Shown here piece by piece: positions 1 to 7,690 of a DNA stretch of 42,149 nucleotides. The translations under genes were made by a program, and so were the position numbers. This DNA comes from Gemmiger sp. An120. GTDB lineage: Bacteria; Bacillota; Clostridia; Oscillospirales; Ruminococcaceae. Location: positions 1 through 42,149 of the forward strand of contig NZ_NFLN01000022.1 in NCBI RefSeq assembly GCF_002160955.1, in the 5' to 3' direction. How positions within the stretch are numbered: position 1 is the stretch's first letter; each line of letters starts with the position of its first letter. The notes below the pieces were generated by a model. That model saw only the letters and a list, made by a program, of their open reading frames with translations. It had not been told where the DNA came from and did no database searches.

Positions 1-1084
1 GGGTAGCGGTCGGCTCCACCGTCGGGGTGGCGGTGGGATCCGGGGTCGCCGTGCTTTCCGGGGTCGTGCTCGCGCTGGGCGAGGACTCTACCACCGAAGA
101 GGAACCGTCCTCCCGCAGGATACCGCTCAGCGGCGCGGACCAGTGGCCCAGCGCCTGGGCGGACACGCCCGCGGCCTGGGACGAAGCAGAGGAAACCTTG
201 TTCTTATCCAGGCTCAGGCTTACGATGTATGTATTGCTGCTGTCCATCACCGCCTTGTAGGGGCTGACGGAACCGTCGCTGTAATACACATAGCCTTCGC
301 CGTTCACATTGCCGCTCTTGGCATAGGCCTGCGCCATCACCGGCACCGTGGTGGAAGAGGATTCCGCATAGGCCACCGTATCGCTCAGGGTACCGCCGCC
401 GGCACCGGCGCTGCCGCCGCCGCCATAGCTGTTATCCTCTTCAGCCTCGTTGACCTCGTCCGCCTGGACGATCTCCTCTTCAACCTTTTCGATGTCTACC
501 TTGTAGACCTTTTTCTTCTCCACGGTCACGGTCTGGGCTTCGGGCACCTGGTAGCCCTCGGCGGGCGCCAGGGAGACGGTATAGTCGCCCGGATCCAGTT
601 CCTCGATCAGGACGGTGGCGGTATCCGGGTCAACCGGGTACTCGGTCTGTTTGCCGTCCTCATCGGCCACGATCGCCACAAACTCCACGCCCAGGGCGGG
701 AACCATGTCTTCCTTGTCGCCCTGATCGGTTTCCGTTTCGGGGCTGGCGGCGGGATCCTGCTCTTCCCCGTCCGTCTCGGGGGCGGGCATCAGCACTTCC
801 AGGCCCAGGTCCTGCTGGACCACGGTGGCCACCAGGGTCAGCGGCACATCCGGGCCCGGGGTGGGCGAGGGCTCCGCGGTGGGTTCCGCCGTAGCCGTGG
901 GCGACGGGGTAGCCACCGGTACAACCACCGGCTCCGGCGAAAGGGCCGTGGCCGCCGCGTAGGCGATGCCGGTGCCGGTACTCACCACCAGAAGCCCTGC
1001 GCAGCAGACGGCCATCGCCGCCTTGTACAGGGGCAGACGGGCCAGCCGGCTGCCGGAAAAGTATCGGGAAAAATCATGTCGCAT
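1..1084 (-). CDS. Partial surface/secreted protein with signal anchor and Pro/Thr linkers
   Basis: This gene starts at ATG 1084 on the minus strand and stays open to the window edge, so at least 361 codons are present and the C-terminus is missing. The start is supported by an AAGGAG ribosome binding site at 1093-1098. The N-terminus is basic and followed by a hydrophobic stretch (about residues 20-45), read as an uncleaved or cleaved signal segment. Next comes a Pro/Thr/Glu/Ala linker (about 50-75), then a small beta domain with the pattern LDPGDYTVSLAPAEGYQVP (about 165-185) like prealbumin/SpaA-type pilin modules, a Gly/Ser-rich spacer, a globular part, and a second Thr/Pro linker at the edge. 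It is probably a modular cell-envelope protein. The missing C-terminus may hold the catalytic or anchoring domain, so the function is open. Confidence 0.75.
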   Translation of the reverse strand, partial: MRHDFSRYFSGSRLARLPLYKAAMAVCCAGLLVVSTGTGIAYAAATALSPEPVVVPVATPSPTATAEPTAEPSPTPGPDVPLTLVATVVQQDLGLEVLMPAPETDGEEQDPAASPETETDQGDKEDMVPALGVEFVAIVADEDGKQTEYPVDPDTATVLIEELDPGDYTVSLAPAEGYQVPEAQTVTVEKKKVYKVDIEKVEEEIVQADEVNEAEEDNSYGGGGSAGAGGGTLSDTVAYAESSSTTVPVMAQAYAKSGNVNGEGYVYYSDGSVSPYKAVMDSSNTYIVSLSLDKNKVSSASSQAAGVSAQALGHWSAPLSGILREDGSSSVVESSPSASTTPESTATPDPTATPTVEPTAT

Positions 1085-1131
1085 AGTGGGTGCTCCTTAT
1101 GTAAAACGCGTAAAATCTCACAGATAACTAT

Positions 1132-1159
1132 ACTATATCATACCCCTGATAAAAAACAA
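1132..1159 (-). promoter_or_regulatory. Candidate promoter of the partial surface-protein gene
   Basis: On the minus strand a TTGTTT -35 box (1154-1159) and a TATAGT -10 box (1132-1137) lie 16 bases apart, about 50 bases upstream of the ATG at 1084. The segment sits in an AT-rich gap of about 100 bases between two GC-rich genes. It is a sequence-pattern call only. Confidence 0.5.
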
Positions 1160-1182
1160 GGAGTTTCCACATATTTCACCTT

Positions 1183-2283
1183 TTACCGGGCACTGGCAGG
1201 GCACCACCGGGCCACCAGCAGATCCACGCAGGCGCCGTAGCTGCGCATGCCCATCTCCTGGCCGTAGCTTTGCAGAAATCCGGTGTAGGTGCTTTCGGCC
1301 ACCGTCTGCACCGGGCCCTCCATGGAAGCCCAGTATTCATTGTTCACCGCCAGGTCCTGCAGCGCCTGGGGGCACAGGGTGCCGTACACCTGGGCCCAGC
1401 GCTCCGGATCGGCGGACCAGAGCGCGTTGGACAGATGCTGGAACCCGAACAGCCAGCCGGAATACTCGTACACCGGATCGCCGCTGTCGGCACAGGCGGC
1501 CACCGCCACATAGTTGGCCTCCTGCTCCGGGGCAACGCCCCGCTGGTGGGCAAACTCGTGGGCCACCGTCACCGGCAGGAACACCGCCGGGCAATGCACG
1601 TTCAGGGTAGACTCGCCGGTAAACGGGAAGATATACCCGGTAAACCCGGTCAGGCTCATAATATAGGAATACACCGCCGGTTTGGGGCGGCGCTGGGGCC
1701 CGGTCAGGCTGGGATACCGCTGGCTGACCCCGTCGTACAGCCCTTCACTGCGGTCAAAAATCTCCTCCACCGTCATCGAAAAGGCCCCGTTTTCGTCCCG
1801 GGGCACCCCGGAGGCGGTGGCGTTTACCTGCCGGGCAAACCACTCGGCGGTGGCCGCCAGCTGTTCCACCGAAACCGGCTCCGCCTGGATGCCCTCGGTT
1901 TCGGCAAAGCTGTCGGCGTAATACTCCGCCCCCCAGAGCAGGCAGACCCCCGCCCAGATCCACACCCCGGCAGCTGCCAGGATCGCCAGCCGCCGGCCGG
2001 CCGCCAGCCACTGGCGGCGCACCGCACAGCGTATCCCGCCCGCCAGCATCCACAGCCCGGCCAGCACCGCCAGGGTGATCAGCAGTTCCGCGCCGCTGAA
2101 CGGCAGCGGATTCAGCACAGCGCTCACCGCGCCGCGCACCGGGCGGCTTATGTGTCTGACCAGGGCGTTCATCACCGCCCGGCTGCCGCTGAGCCCCCAA
2201 AAAAGCGCCAGCGCCGCGGCCCCTGCCGCCAGAACGGCCAGCGGCCCGGCCAGGCGGCCCATGACCCGTCTGTATCGGTTCAT
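1183..2283 (-). CDS. DUF3810 family membrane protein with HExxH motif
   Basis: A 366-residue membrane protein of the DUF3810 family. Three hydrophobic segments occupy roughly residues 11-33, 64-82 and 97-118, followed by a large external domain. That domain carries VAHEFAHQRG (HEFAH at 242-246) with further acidic residues at EQEANYVA, the pattern of a gluzincin-type zinc metalloprotease. Peptidase activity is inferred from the motif; the family's substrate is unknown. The start at 2283 is chosen over a start 25 codons upstream because GGGGAGA precedes it at good distance and the protein then begins with a basic run and a membrane segment. It is divergent from the marR gene. It ends with TAA just before the promoter of the next minus-strand gene, so the two could also be co-transcribed. 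Confidence 0.85.
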   Translation of the reverse strand: MNRYRRVMGRLAGPLAVLAAGAAALALFWGLSGSRAVMNALVRHISRPVRGAVSAVLNPLPFSGAELLITLAVLAGLWMLAGGIRCAVRRQWLAAGRRLAILAAAGVWIWAGVCLLWGAEYYADSFAETEGIQAEPVSVEQLAATAEWFARQVNATASGVPRDENGAFSMTVEEIFDRSEGLYDGVSQRYPSLTGPQRRPKPAVYSYIMSLTGFTGYIFPFTGESTLNVHCPAVFLPVTVAHEFAHQRGVAPEQEANYVAVAACADSGDPVYEYSGWLFGFQHLSNALWSADPERWAQVYGTLCPQALQDLAVNNEYWASMEGPVQTVAESTYTGFLQSYGQEMGMRSYGACVDLLVARWCPASAR

Positions 2284-2380
2284 CCGATTCTCTCCCCTTT
2301 TTTCGTCCGTTTCTACCAGTATAGACACGCCCGCCGCCCCGGCGCAAGCGGCAGGCATGTGAAAAATGCGCGAATAATAG

Positions 2381-2393
2381 TTTGAACATCAAA
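2381..2393. promoter_or_regulatory. Palindromic operator 1 (TTTGA-N3-TCAAA)
   Basis: TTTGAACATCAAA is an inverted repeat with arms TTTGA and TCAAA separated by three bases. It lies just upstream of the -35 box of the marR promoter. Its architecture equals that of the FabT operator as I recall it (TTTGA-N3-TCAAA). A second copy lies at 2437-2449. Confidence 0.7.
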
Positions 2394-2399
2394 ATTGTC

Positions 2400-2428
2400 T
2401 TGACTTTTCCTCTGAGAGCCGCTACAAT
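2400..2428 (+). promoter_or_regulatory. Promoter of marR-degV
   Basis: A TTGACT -35 box (2400-2405) and a TACAAT -10 box (2423-2428) are separated by 17 bases, close to the sigma-A consensus. Transcription would start near 2435, so operator 2 overlaps the start site and operator 1 abuts the -35 box. This geometry fits repression by the encoded MarR protein. Confidence 0.8.
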
Positions 2429-2436
2429 CGGAATTG

Positions 2437-2449
2437 TTTGAACTTCAAA
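2437..2449. promoter_or_regulatory. Palindromic operator 2 (TTTGA-N3-TCAAA)
   Basis: TTTGAACTTCAAA repeats operator 1 with one base changed in the spacer; the arms are identical. It lies at the predicted transcription start and about 20 bases before the marR start codon. Bound protein here would block promoter clearance. Confidence 0.7.
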
Positions 2450-2469
2450 ACGATTGGAGGGAGACTGCC

Positions 2470-2952
2470 ATGACCCGACAGGAGGAACAGATCAACGCCT
2501 TTCTGGTGAATGTATTCAACGACGTGCTGCGCCTGGAGGAGGAAAACCTGCGCTGCCTGGAGGGCAAGCGGCTGAGCGTGAGCGAGATGCACGTGCTGGA
2601 AGCGGTGCAGCAACAGGGTGAAGCCGATGTGACCATGCGGCAGCTGGCCGCCGGGCTGGGGGTAACCGCCAGCACCCTGACCATCGCGGTCAAGACGCTG
2701 GAGCGCAAGGGATACCTGGTGCGGCTGCGTCCGCTGCCGGACAAGCGCCGGGTGGTGGTACAGCTGACCGAGCCCGCGCTGCGGGCGCTGGAAGCCCACG
2801 CCCGGTTCCACGAAGCGCTGGTGCATCAGGTAAGCACCCGGCTGACCGGCCCGGAACTGGACGCTTTGTGCCAGGCGCTGGCCCGGCTGCACGGCTTCTT
2901 TACCGAGCTTTCCGGCGAAACCGGGCAGCCCGGCCCGAAACAAGCAAGCTGA
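2470..2952 (+). CDS. MarR family transcriptional regulator
   Basis: A 160-residue winged-helix regulator of the MarR family. The core runs from LSVSEMHVLEAV through MRQLAAGLGVTASTLTIAVK (recognition helix region) to the wing GYLVRLRPLPDKRRVVVQLT, with dimerising helices at both ends. The ATG at 2470 is preferred over an in-frame TTG at 2434 because GGAGG at 2456-2460 is correctly spaced from the ATG and the TTG overlaps the operator. It is probably autoregulated through the two palindromes around its promoter. The adjacent degV gene and the FabT-like operator suggest a role in sensing acyl groups or fatty acid supply, which is inference. A ligand for this particular protein cannot be read from the sequence. 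Confidence 0.9.
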   Translation: MTRQEEQINAFLVNVFNDVLRLEEENLRCLEGKRLSVSEMHVLEAVQQQGEADVTMRQLAAGLGVTASTLTIAVKTLERKGYLVRLRPLPDKRRVVVQLTEPALRALEAHARFHEALVHQVSTRLTGPELDALCQALARLHGFFTELSGETGQPGPKQAS

Positions 2953-3007
2953 CCCGGGCCAGAGGGCCCGCCCGAACCAAGAGAAATCTGAGAGGAGAAC
3001 GAGATTT

Positions 3008-3856
3008 ATGATCCGCATCCTGACCGACTCTTCCGCCGACATCCTGCCCGCCGAAGCCGCCCGCATGGGGGTGGAGGTGGTTCCCCTGACCGTTACCTTT
3101 GAGGACGGCACCGTACTGCGGGACGGCATCGACCAGACCTCCGACGAGTTTTACGCCAAGCTGGCGGTATGCGACAAGCTGCCCACCACCAGCCAGCCCA
3201 GCCCGGACGCCTTTATCCCCCACTTTGAGGAGGCCATGGCCGCCGGGGACACCACCATCGCCATCCTGATTTCGGGCGAATTGAGCGGCACCCTGCAGAG
3301 CGCCCGCATTGCCGCCCAGACGGTGGAGTATGAGGACATCCACTTTATCGACAGCCGCAACGCCACCCTGGGCCTGCGTCTGCTGGTGGAGCTGGCGCTG
3401 AAGCTGCGGGACGAGGGCCACAGCGCCCCCCACATTGTGGAGGAGCTGGAAAAGGCCAAGCAGCGCATCCGTCTGCTGGCCATTGTGGATGACCTGAAAT
3501 ACTTCCGCAAGGGCGGCCGTCTGCCCGCCGCCGCGGCCTTTGCCGGGGCGGTGCTGGGTATCAAGCCGGTGGTAAGCGTGGTGGAGGGCAAGGTAGTGCT
3601 GGCCGGCAAGGCCCGCGGCCTGCCCGGCGCCTATGTGGCCCTGTTCAAGCTGATGGACGAGCAGGGCGGTCTGGACAGCTCCATGCCCTATGTGCTGGGC
3701 TACACCGCCCGCCGCAAAGGGGCGGAGCCGCTGCACCGGTACCTGACAAGCAACCTGAAGCTGCCCGCCTGCCCGCTGTACCACATCGGCGTAGCGGTGG
3801 GCACCCACGCGGGCCCCGGGGCCTGCGGCATTGCCTTCTTTGCCAAAGAGGGCTGA
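3008..3856 (+). CDS. DegV family (fatty-acid-binding) protein
   Basis: A 282-residue DegV family protein. Members bind a fatty acid in a deep pocket, and the FakB branch presents it to the kinase FakA for acyl-phosphate formation. Visible family signatures are TDSSADILP (about 6-14), the TTSQPSP loop (about 60-66), SGELSGTLQSA (about 90-100), the GGRLPAAAA segment in the middle, and a C-terminal HAGPGACG motif. The length is normal for the family. AGGAG precedes the ATG. It follows marR by 55 bases on the same strand without a terminator, so the two are probably one transcript ending at the 20-bp hairpin at 3887-3930. No fakA-like kinase gene is in this window. Confidence 0.92.
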   Translation: MIRILTDSSADILPAEAARMGVEVVPLTVTFEDGTVLRDGIDQTSDEFYAKLAVCDKLPTTSQPSPDAFIPHFEEAMAAGDTTIAILISGELSGTLQSARIAAQTVEYEDIHFIDSRNATLGLRLLVELALKLRDEGHSAPHIVEELEKAKQRIRLLAIVDDLKYFRKGGRLPAAAAFAGAVLGIKPVVSVVEGKVVLAGKARGLPGAYVALFKLMDEQGGLDSSMPYVLGYTARRKGAEPLHRYLTSNLKLPACPLYHIGVAVGTHAGPGACGIAFFAKEG

Positions 3857-3886
3857 TCCTTCGCCATTTTCTCTGCACACATACAA

Positions 3887-3938
3887 ACCGGCAGGGGGCG
3901 CGTTCCATACGGAGCGCGCCCCCTGCCGGTATCTTTTT
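3887..3938 (+). terminator. Strong intrinsic terminator after degV
   Basis: Two 20-base arms (3887-3906 and 3911-3930) pair around the loop ATAC with one G-U pair and no bulge, followed by a CTTTTT run at 3933-3938. It lies between convergent genes. The minus-strand side is followed by a weaker T-rich stretch (TTTGTATGTG), so it may act in both directions. Confidence 0.92.
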
Positions 3939-3939
3939 G

Positions 3940-4446
3940 TCAGATCTCCCGCACCAGGGCCGGGTCGTAGAAACCCCGGGCGGCGGGCGCCTCGTCGGGA
4001 ACGCCCAGCGCCACCACCGCCAGCGGCATACCCTGGGTGCCCAGCAATTCTTTCAGCGCCAGGGCCCGGTTCTCCACCGGCCAGCAGCCGCACCAGCAGC
4101 CGCCGTACCCCAGTTCCACCGCCTGCAGCAGCAGGTTTTCGATGGCGGCCCCGCAGTCCTGGGGCCAGAACTCGGCGCAGCGGCCCTGCTGCCGGTCCGG
4201 CCGGCCGCAGACCACCACCGCCAGCGCCGCGGTGGCAAGCATTTTGGTATAGGGATGCAGTTCCATGATCGAATCCAGCACCGGGCGGCTGCGCACCACC
4301 ACAAACTCCCAGGGGCGGGTGTTGCAGGCGCTGGGCGCCATCATGGCCGCCTCCAGCATCAGGTGCAGGTGTTCCGGCTGCACCGGTTCCCCTGCCTTGA
4401 ATCGCCGCACGCTGCGGCGCGCCCGGATCAATTCGGTTCCGTTCAT
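3940..4446 (-). CDS. Nitroreductase family FMN-dependent oxidoreductase
   Basis: A 168-residue protein of the nitroreductase superfamily, which uses FMN and NAD(P)H to reduce nitro compounds, quinones or related substrates as a homodimer. The N-terminal RRSVRRFKAGEPV stretch supplies the phosphate-binding arginines of FMN. NTRPWEFVVV and ENLLLQAVELGYGGCW are further family landmarks, and the length matches the short branch. AAGGAGG stands in front of the ATG at 4446. It is the last gene of a minus-strand run behind the YcxB-like gene (22-base gap). The physiological substrate cannot be read from the sequence. Confidence 0.9.
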   Translation of the reverse strand: MNGTELIRARRSVRRFKAGEPVQPEHLHLMLEAAMMAPSACNTRPWEFVVVRSRPVLDSIMELHPYTKMLATAALAVVVCGRPDRQQGRCAEFWPQDCGAAIENLLLQAVELGYGGCWCGCWPVENRALALKELLGTQGMPLAVVALGVPDEAPAARGFYDPALVREI

Positions 4447-4467
4447 GGTTTCTGCCTCCTTTATAGT

Positions 4468-5589
4468 TCAGGAATGGATCATGTCCTCCGCCTGACGGAT
4501 GAACGTCTGCCGGGCGTCCTCGTCCGCGAAAGCCTCGTTGGGGATCACATGGGCCTGCACGCCGCTGCGCATCACCAGGTAGACCCCCTGCTTGCCCGCC
4601 AGCACCCGGCGGAACATCTCATACCGGATCAGGCTGTCCCCGTCCGCCCGGCGCACCAGCACCCCCTGCGGGGTGAGGGTCAGGCTCTGGGTGCCCAGGA
4701 ACCGGTTCATCTCCGGCCGTTTGGCCTGCCGGCGCACCAGCGCCCGCTGCACCGGCGGCAGCCGCATGACCACCACCAGCGCCAGCATCAGCCCCAGCAC
4801 CGCCGCCAGCAGCGGCTCGGAAAAGGCCAGCGGGATCAGCATTGCCAGCACCAGCACCAGCGCCACCAGCTGGGGCGCCAGGAACCGCCAGTAGCTGCCG
4901 GTGCGCATTACCAGGCTGCTCATCTCGGCAAGCAGCGCGGCCAGTTCTTCCCTGTCCAGCGTAAAGCAGACCTGCCCTTCCCCGCCGGTCACCGCGGGCG
5001 GAACCGGCTCGCCCAGATCCTGCTGCCGGGCGGCGTCCGCCTGCTCCATAAGCCAGCGGCACCAGGCGGGCGCGGGGCATCCGGCGTGAAACGCTTTCAC
5101 CGGCACATAGTCGCACATGCCGTTTTCAAACTGCAGCACCACGCCGCAGCCCTCCCCCAGCCGGGCCCACTGCAGCCCGGCCAGCGGCAGCCGGTTGGCG
5201 GCGGCCTGACCGGTCTGCCGGATGTAGAAGCCATCCTCCACCCAGACCCGGCTGGTCTCCTTGAACCGGTCGCCCTTGATGCCGTTGAGGGCTTCCATCC
5301 GCATCTGGCGGCGGCGCAGGCTCCAGGGCGGCATGAACCAGGCCAGGATCGCCAGCAGAACGATCTCCACCAGGGTGGTGCTGCCCAGCCTCTGCAGGCG
5401 GCCCGGATCCTGCAACGCCCCGGGCAGCTGCACCAGAAACGCCAGCGCCACGATCACCACAAAGATCACCGCGGACATGGCACGGGTCAGCACCAGCTGT
5501 TTGTGCAGCTGGGTGCCGGGCATCCGCATCAGGGCATTCAGATACCGTTTGTGTTCCTTTTTGCTGAGAATAAATTCGTTTGGCTGCAT
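4468..5589 (-). CDS. YcxB-like membrane protein with internal duplication
   Basis: A 373-residue membrane protein made of two similar halves. Each half has about 30 soluble residues, two transmembrane segments (about 36-56 and 70-86; then 237-257 and 259-275), a basic stretch, and a cytosolic beta domain. The beta domains show a V-x-x-DG or T-PQGV opening, a G-x-Y/G-V-V-L core and a final P-x-AF motif (YVPVKAF at 161-167; VIPNEAF at 348-354). That C-terminal pattern matches YcxB-like domains, which normally occur once per protein. The function of the family is unknown. A GAGG motif precedes the ATG. Neighbours are the YnbB-type enzyme upstream and the nitroreductase downstream. The family assignment is moderately sure; the duplication is visible directly. 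Confidence 0.65.
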   Translation of the reverse strand: MQPNEFILSKKEHKRYLNALMRMPGTQLHKQLVLTRAMSAVIFVVIVALAFLVQLPGALQDPGRLQRLGSTTLVEIVLLAILAWFMPPWSLRRRQMRMEALNGIKGDRFKETSRVWVEDGFYIRQTGQAAANRLPLAGLQWARLGEGCGVVLQFENGMCDYVPVKAFHAGCPAPAWCRWLMEQADAARQQDLGEPVPPAVTGGEGQVCFTLDREELAALLAEMSSLVMRTGSYWRFLAPQLVALVLVLAMLIPLAFSEPLLAAVLGLMLALVVVMRLPPVQRALVRRQAKRPEMNRFLGTQSLTLTPQGVLVRRADGDSLIRYEMFRRVLAGKQGVYLVMRSGVQAHVIPNEAFADEDARQTFIRQAEDMIHS

Positions 5590-5627
5590 GGTTGTACCTC
5601 ATGGCGGCCGCAAAGGGCCGCGTTATT

Positions 5628-5654
5628 TTTATACAATACGGACAAGCATGCCAA
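5628..5654 (-). promoter_or_regulatory. Possible promoter of the YcxB-like gene
   Basis: TTGGCA (5649-5654) and TATAAA (5628-5633) occur on the minus strand with a short 15-base spacer, in the only AT-rich part of the 76-base gap. The spacing is suboptimal. A GC-rich hairpin (GCGGCC/GGCCGC, about 5604-5621) lies between it and the start codon. Confidence 0.35.
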
Positions 5655-5665
5655 AATATTACATT

Positions 5666-6925
5666 TTACAGATGAAATGCCCGCTGCACCGCCACCAGAA
5701 TGCCGGCGCGGGTAGCGGTAAAGTTCAGCCCGCCCTGCAGATAGGCGGTGTAGGGCTCACGCAGCGGCCCGTCGCAGCTCAGCTCGATGCTGCTGCCCAG
5801 GGTAAAGGCCCCCGCCGCCATGACCACCGGGCTCTCGTAGCCGGGCATGGCGTAGGGTTCCGGGGCCACAAAGCTGTCCACCGGGCTGCCCGCCTGGATC
5901 CCCTGGCAGAAGGCCACCAGCGCCTCGGCGCTGCCGGTGTCCAGGCTGGTGATGATGTCGTTGCGGGGCTCGTTGTACCGGGGGGTGGCGGTGCGGCCCA
6001 GCAGCTCCAGCAGGCAGCTGGCGTAGATGCTGCTCTTGAGGGCCTCGGCGGTCACGCCCGGGGCGTAGTAGAGGCCCAGATACAGCTGGCGCAGGGTGTC
6101 CAGGGTGCAGCCCAGTTCCCGGCCGGTGCCCGGAGCGGTAAGCCGGTGGCCGCACTTCTCCACCAGATCGGCCCGGCCCGCGATGTAGCCGCCGGTGGGG
6201 GCGATGCCGCCGCCCGCGTTCTTGATCAGGCTGCCCACGATCAGGTCGGCCCCCACGGCGGTGGGCTCCTCGGTCTGGGTAAAGGTGCCGTAGCAGTTGT
6301 CCACCAGCACCACCGCGTCCGGATTGGCGGCCTTGACCGTCTTTACGATGCGGCCGATGGTCTCCAGATCAAAGGCGGGGCGGTTGGCATAGCCCCGGCT
6401 GCGCTGGATGTGGCAGACGGTGGCCCCGGGGGCCTTTTGGGCGATCTGTTCCCAGTCCGGTTCCCGGCCGTTCACCAGCGGAACCTCGTCGTACTTCACG
6501 CCGTACTCGGCCAGGCTGCCGCAGCCTGCCCCGGCCCCGTTGATGCCGATGACCCCTTCCAGGGTATCGTAGGGGCGGCCGGTCACCGCCAGCAGGGTAT
6601 CCCCCGCCCGCAGGCAGCCGAACAGCGCCACCGTCAGCGCGTGGGTGCCGGAGAGAAAATGGGGCCGGCAGAGGGCGTCCTCTGCCCCCACCAGATCCGC
6701 GAATACCCGGTCCAGCTTATCCCGGCCCGCGTCGTCATAGCCGTACCCGGTGCTGCCCGCCAGATGGGTGGCGGCCACCCGGTTTTCGGTAAAGGCGTGC
6801 AGCATCTTCAGCTGGTTGTGGTCGCGGATGGCGTCCACCTTGGCAAATTCCGGCGCGCACAGTTCCAGCGCCTGCTTGTCCACGGCCAGCAGCGCGTCGC
6901 TGATGCCGAACCATTCTTTCAACAT
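5666..6925 (-). CDS. YnbB/aluminium-resistance family PLP-dependent lyase
   Basis: A 419-residue fold-type I PLP enzyme of the family called methionine gamma-lyase-like or aluminium resistance protein (YnbB in Bacillus). Landmarks are STGYGYDD (58-65), the phosphate-binding SGTHA (92-96), VLVDNCYGTF with the ring-binding Asp209, and GSLIKNAGGG with the likely Schiff-base Lys235. The length is normal. The name is historical; these proteins are predicted carbon-sulfur lyases and the natural substrate is uncertain. An AAGGAG site precedes the ATG. It follows the GNAT gene by 15 bases and is probably transcribed with murD. Confidence 0.9.
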   Translation of the reverse strand: MLKEWFGISDALLAVDKQALELCAPEFAKVDAIRDHNQLKMLHAFTENRVAATHLAGSTGYGYDDAGRDKLDRVFADLVGAEDALCRPHFLSGTHALTVALFGCLRAGDTLLAVTGRPYDTLEGVIGINGAGAGCGSLAEYGVKYDEVPLVNGREPDWEQIAQKAPGATVCHIQRSRGYANRPAFDLETIGRIVKTVKAANPDAVVLVDNCYGTFTQTEEPTAVGADLIVGSLIKNAGGGIAPTGGYIAGRADLVEKCGHRLTAPGTGRELGCTLDTLRQLYLGLYYAPGVTAEALKSSIYASCLLELLGRTATPRYNEPRNDIITSLDTGSAEALVAFCQGIQAGSPVDSFVAPEPYAMPGYESPVVMAAGAFTLGSSIELSCDGPLREPYTAYLQGGLNFTATRAGILVAVQRAFHL

Positions 6926-6940
6926 TCCGTATAATTCTCC

Positions 6941-7690
6941 TTATGTTTTACAATTTTCCCGATCCGCCGGAACCCACCAGCGGGGCGCGGGGATATCGTT
7001 TGGCTGTGTAAAGCCCAGCGGGCCATAAAAGGCAGTCAGGGCGGGGGCGCACTCCAGCAGAAGCCGCCAGCCCCCGTAGGGGCGGCAGAGTTCCGCCACC
7101 AGCCACCGGCCCAAGCCTCTGTCCCGGGCGGCGGGGGCCACCGCCACCGCCGTGAGCACCCCGGTGCGGGTGCCGGGTTCCAGCAGCAGGGCGGCGCAGC
7201 CCAGCGGCCCGCCGCCCTCCTCCACCGCCGTGACCAGCGCCCCCTGGCCGTGGTTGCGGCGGGTGCACAGGTCGGCGTAAAAATTGTCCTGCTCCTCCCC
7301 GGTCAGGCCGGGCTGCAAAAGCGCCGCCAGCCGGGGGGAGGGCTCTTCGCTCAGCCGCGCCCCCTGGGGGGCGGGCAGCGCGGGCAGCGAACCGGTCAGC
7401 GCCAGCTGGCACACCGGTTCCCCGGCCCGCCAGCCCTCCGGCATGGCCCCGTCGCTGCGCAGGGCCCGCACCCCGGCAAAGGTCAGAAAGCCCGCCAGTT
7501 CCTCGCTGTCGGCGGGGCCGGCGGCCAGCGCCCCGTCCCCCCGCAGCTGCACCAGACCGCCCTCGCTAGTCAGAAAGGTGCGGCAAAAGGCGGGGCAATC
7601 CGCATACAGCCGGTGGTTGACCGCAATGGTGGCGGCCAGCGCCCCCGCGTTCGGGCCCAGCGGCGCCGGGCCGGTGAGCGGAGCGATCAC
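6941..7690 (-). CDS. GNAT family N-acetyltransferase
   Basis: A 249-residue protein whose C-terminal half is a GNAT acetyltransferase domain. The acetyl-CoA binding motif A is visible as VAVAPAARDRGLGRWL (about residues 178-193), and a late FYGPLGF motif is typical of the fold's end. The N-terminal 110 residues have no motif I can name and may be a degenerate second GNAT-like domain. The start is GTG at 7690, overlapping the murD stop codon as GTGA, so translation is probably coupled to murD. The acceptor substrate is unknown. Confidence 0.8.
   Translation of the reverse strand: MIAPLTGPAPLGPNAGALAATIAVNHRLYADCPAFCRTFLTSEGGLVQLRGDGALAAGPADSEELAGFLTFAGVRALRSDGAMPEGWRAGEPVCQLALTGSLPALPAPQGARLSEEPSPRLAALLQPGLTGEEQDNFYADLCTRRNHGQGALVTAVEEGGGPLGCAALLLEPGTRTGVLTAVAVAPAARDRGLGRWLVAELCRPYGGWRLLLECAPALTAFYGPLGFTQPNDIPAPRWWVPADRENCKT

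Noticed and set aside
2434-2469. TTG at 2434 as the marR start
   Set aside because: It lies inside the operator at the predicted transcription start and has no ribosome binding site, whereas ATG 2470 has one.
3937-5715. Plus-strand open frame opposite the nitroreductase and YcxB-like genes
   Set aside because: The minus-strand genes have ribosome binding sites and family motifs; this frame has neither.
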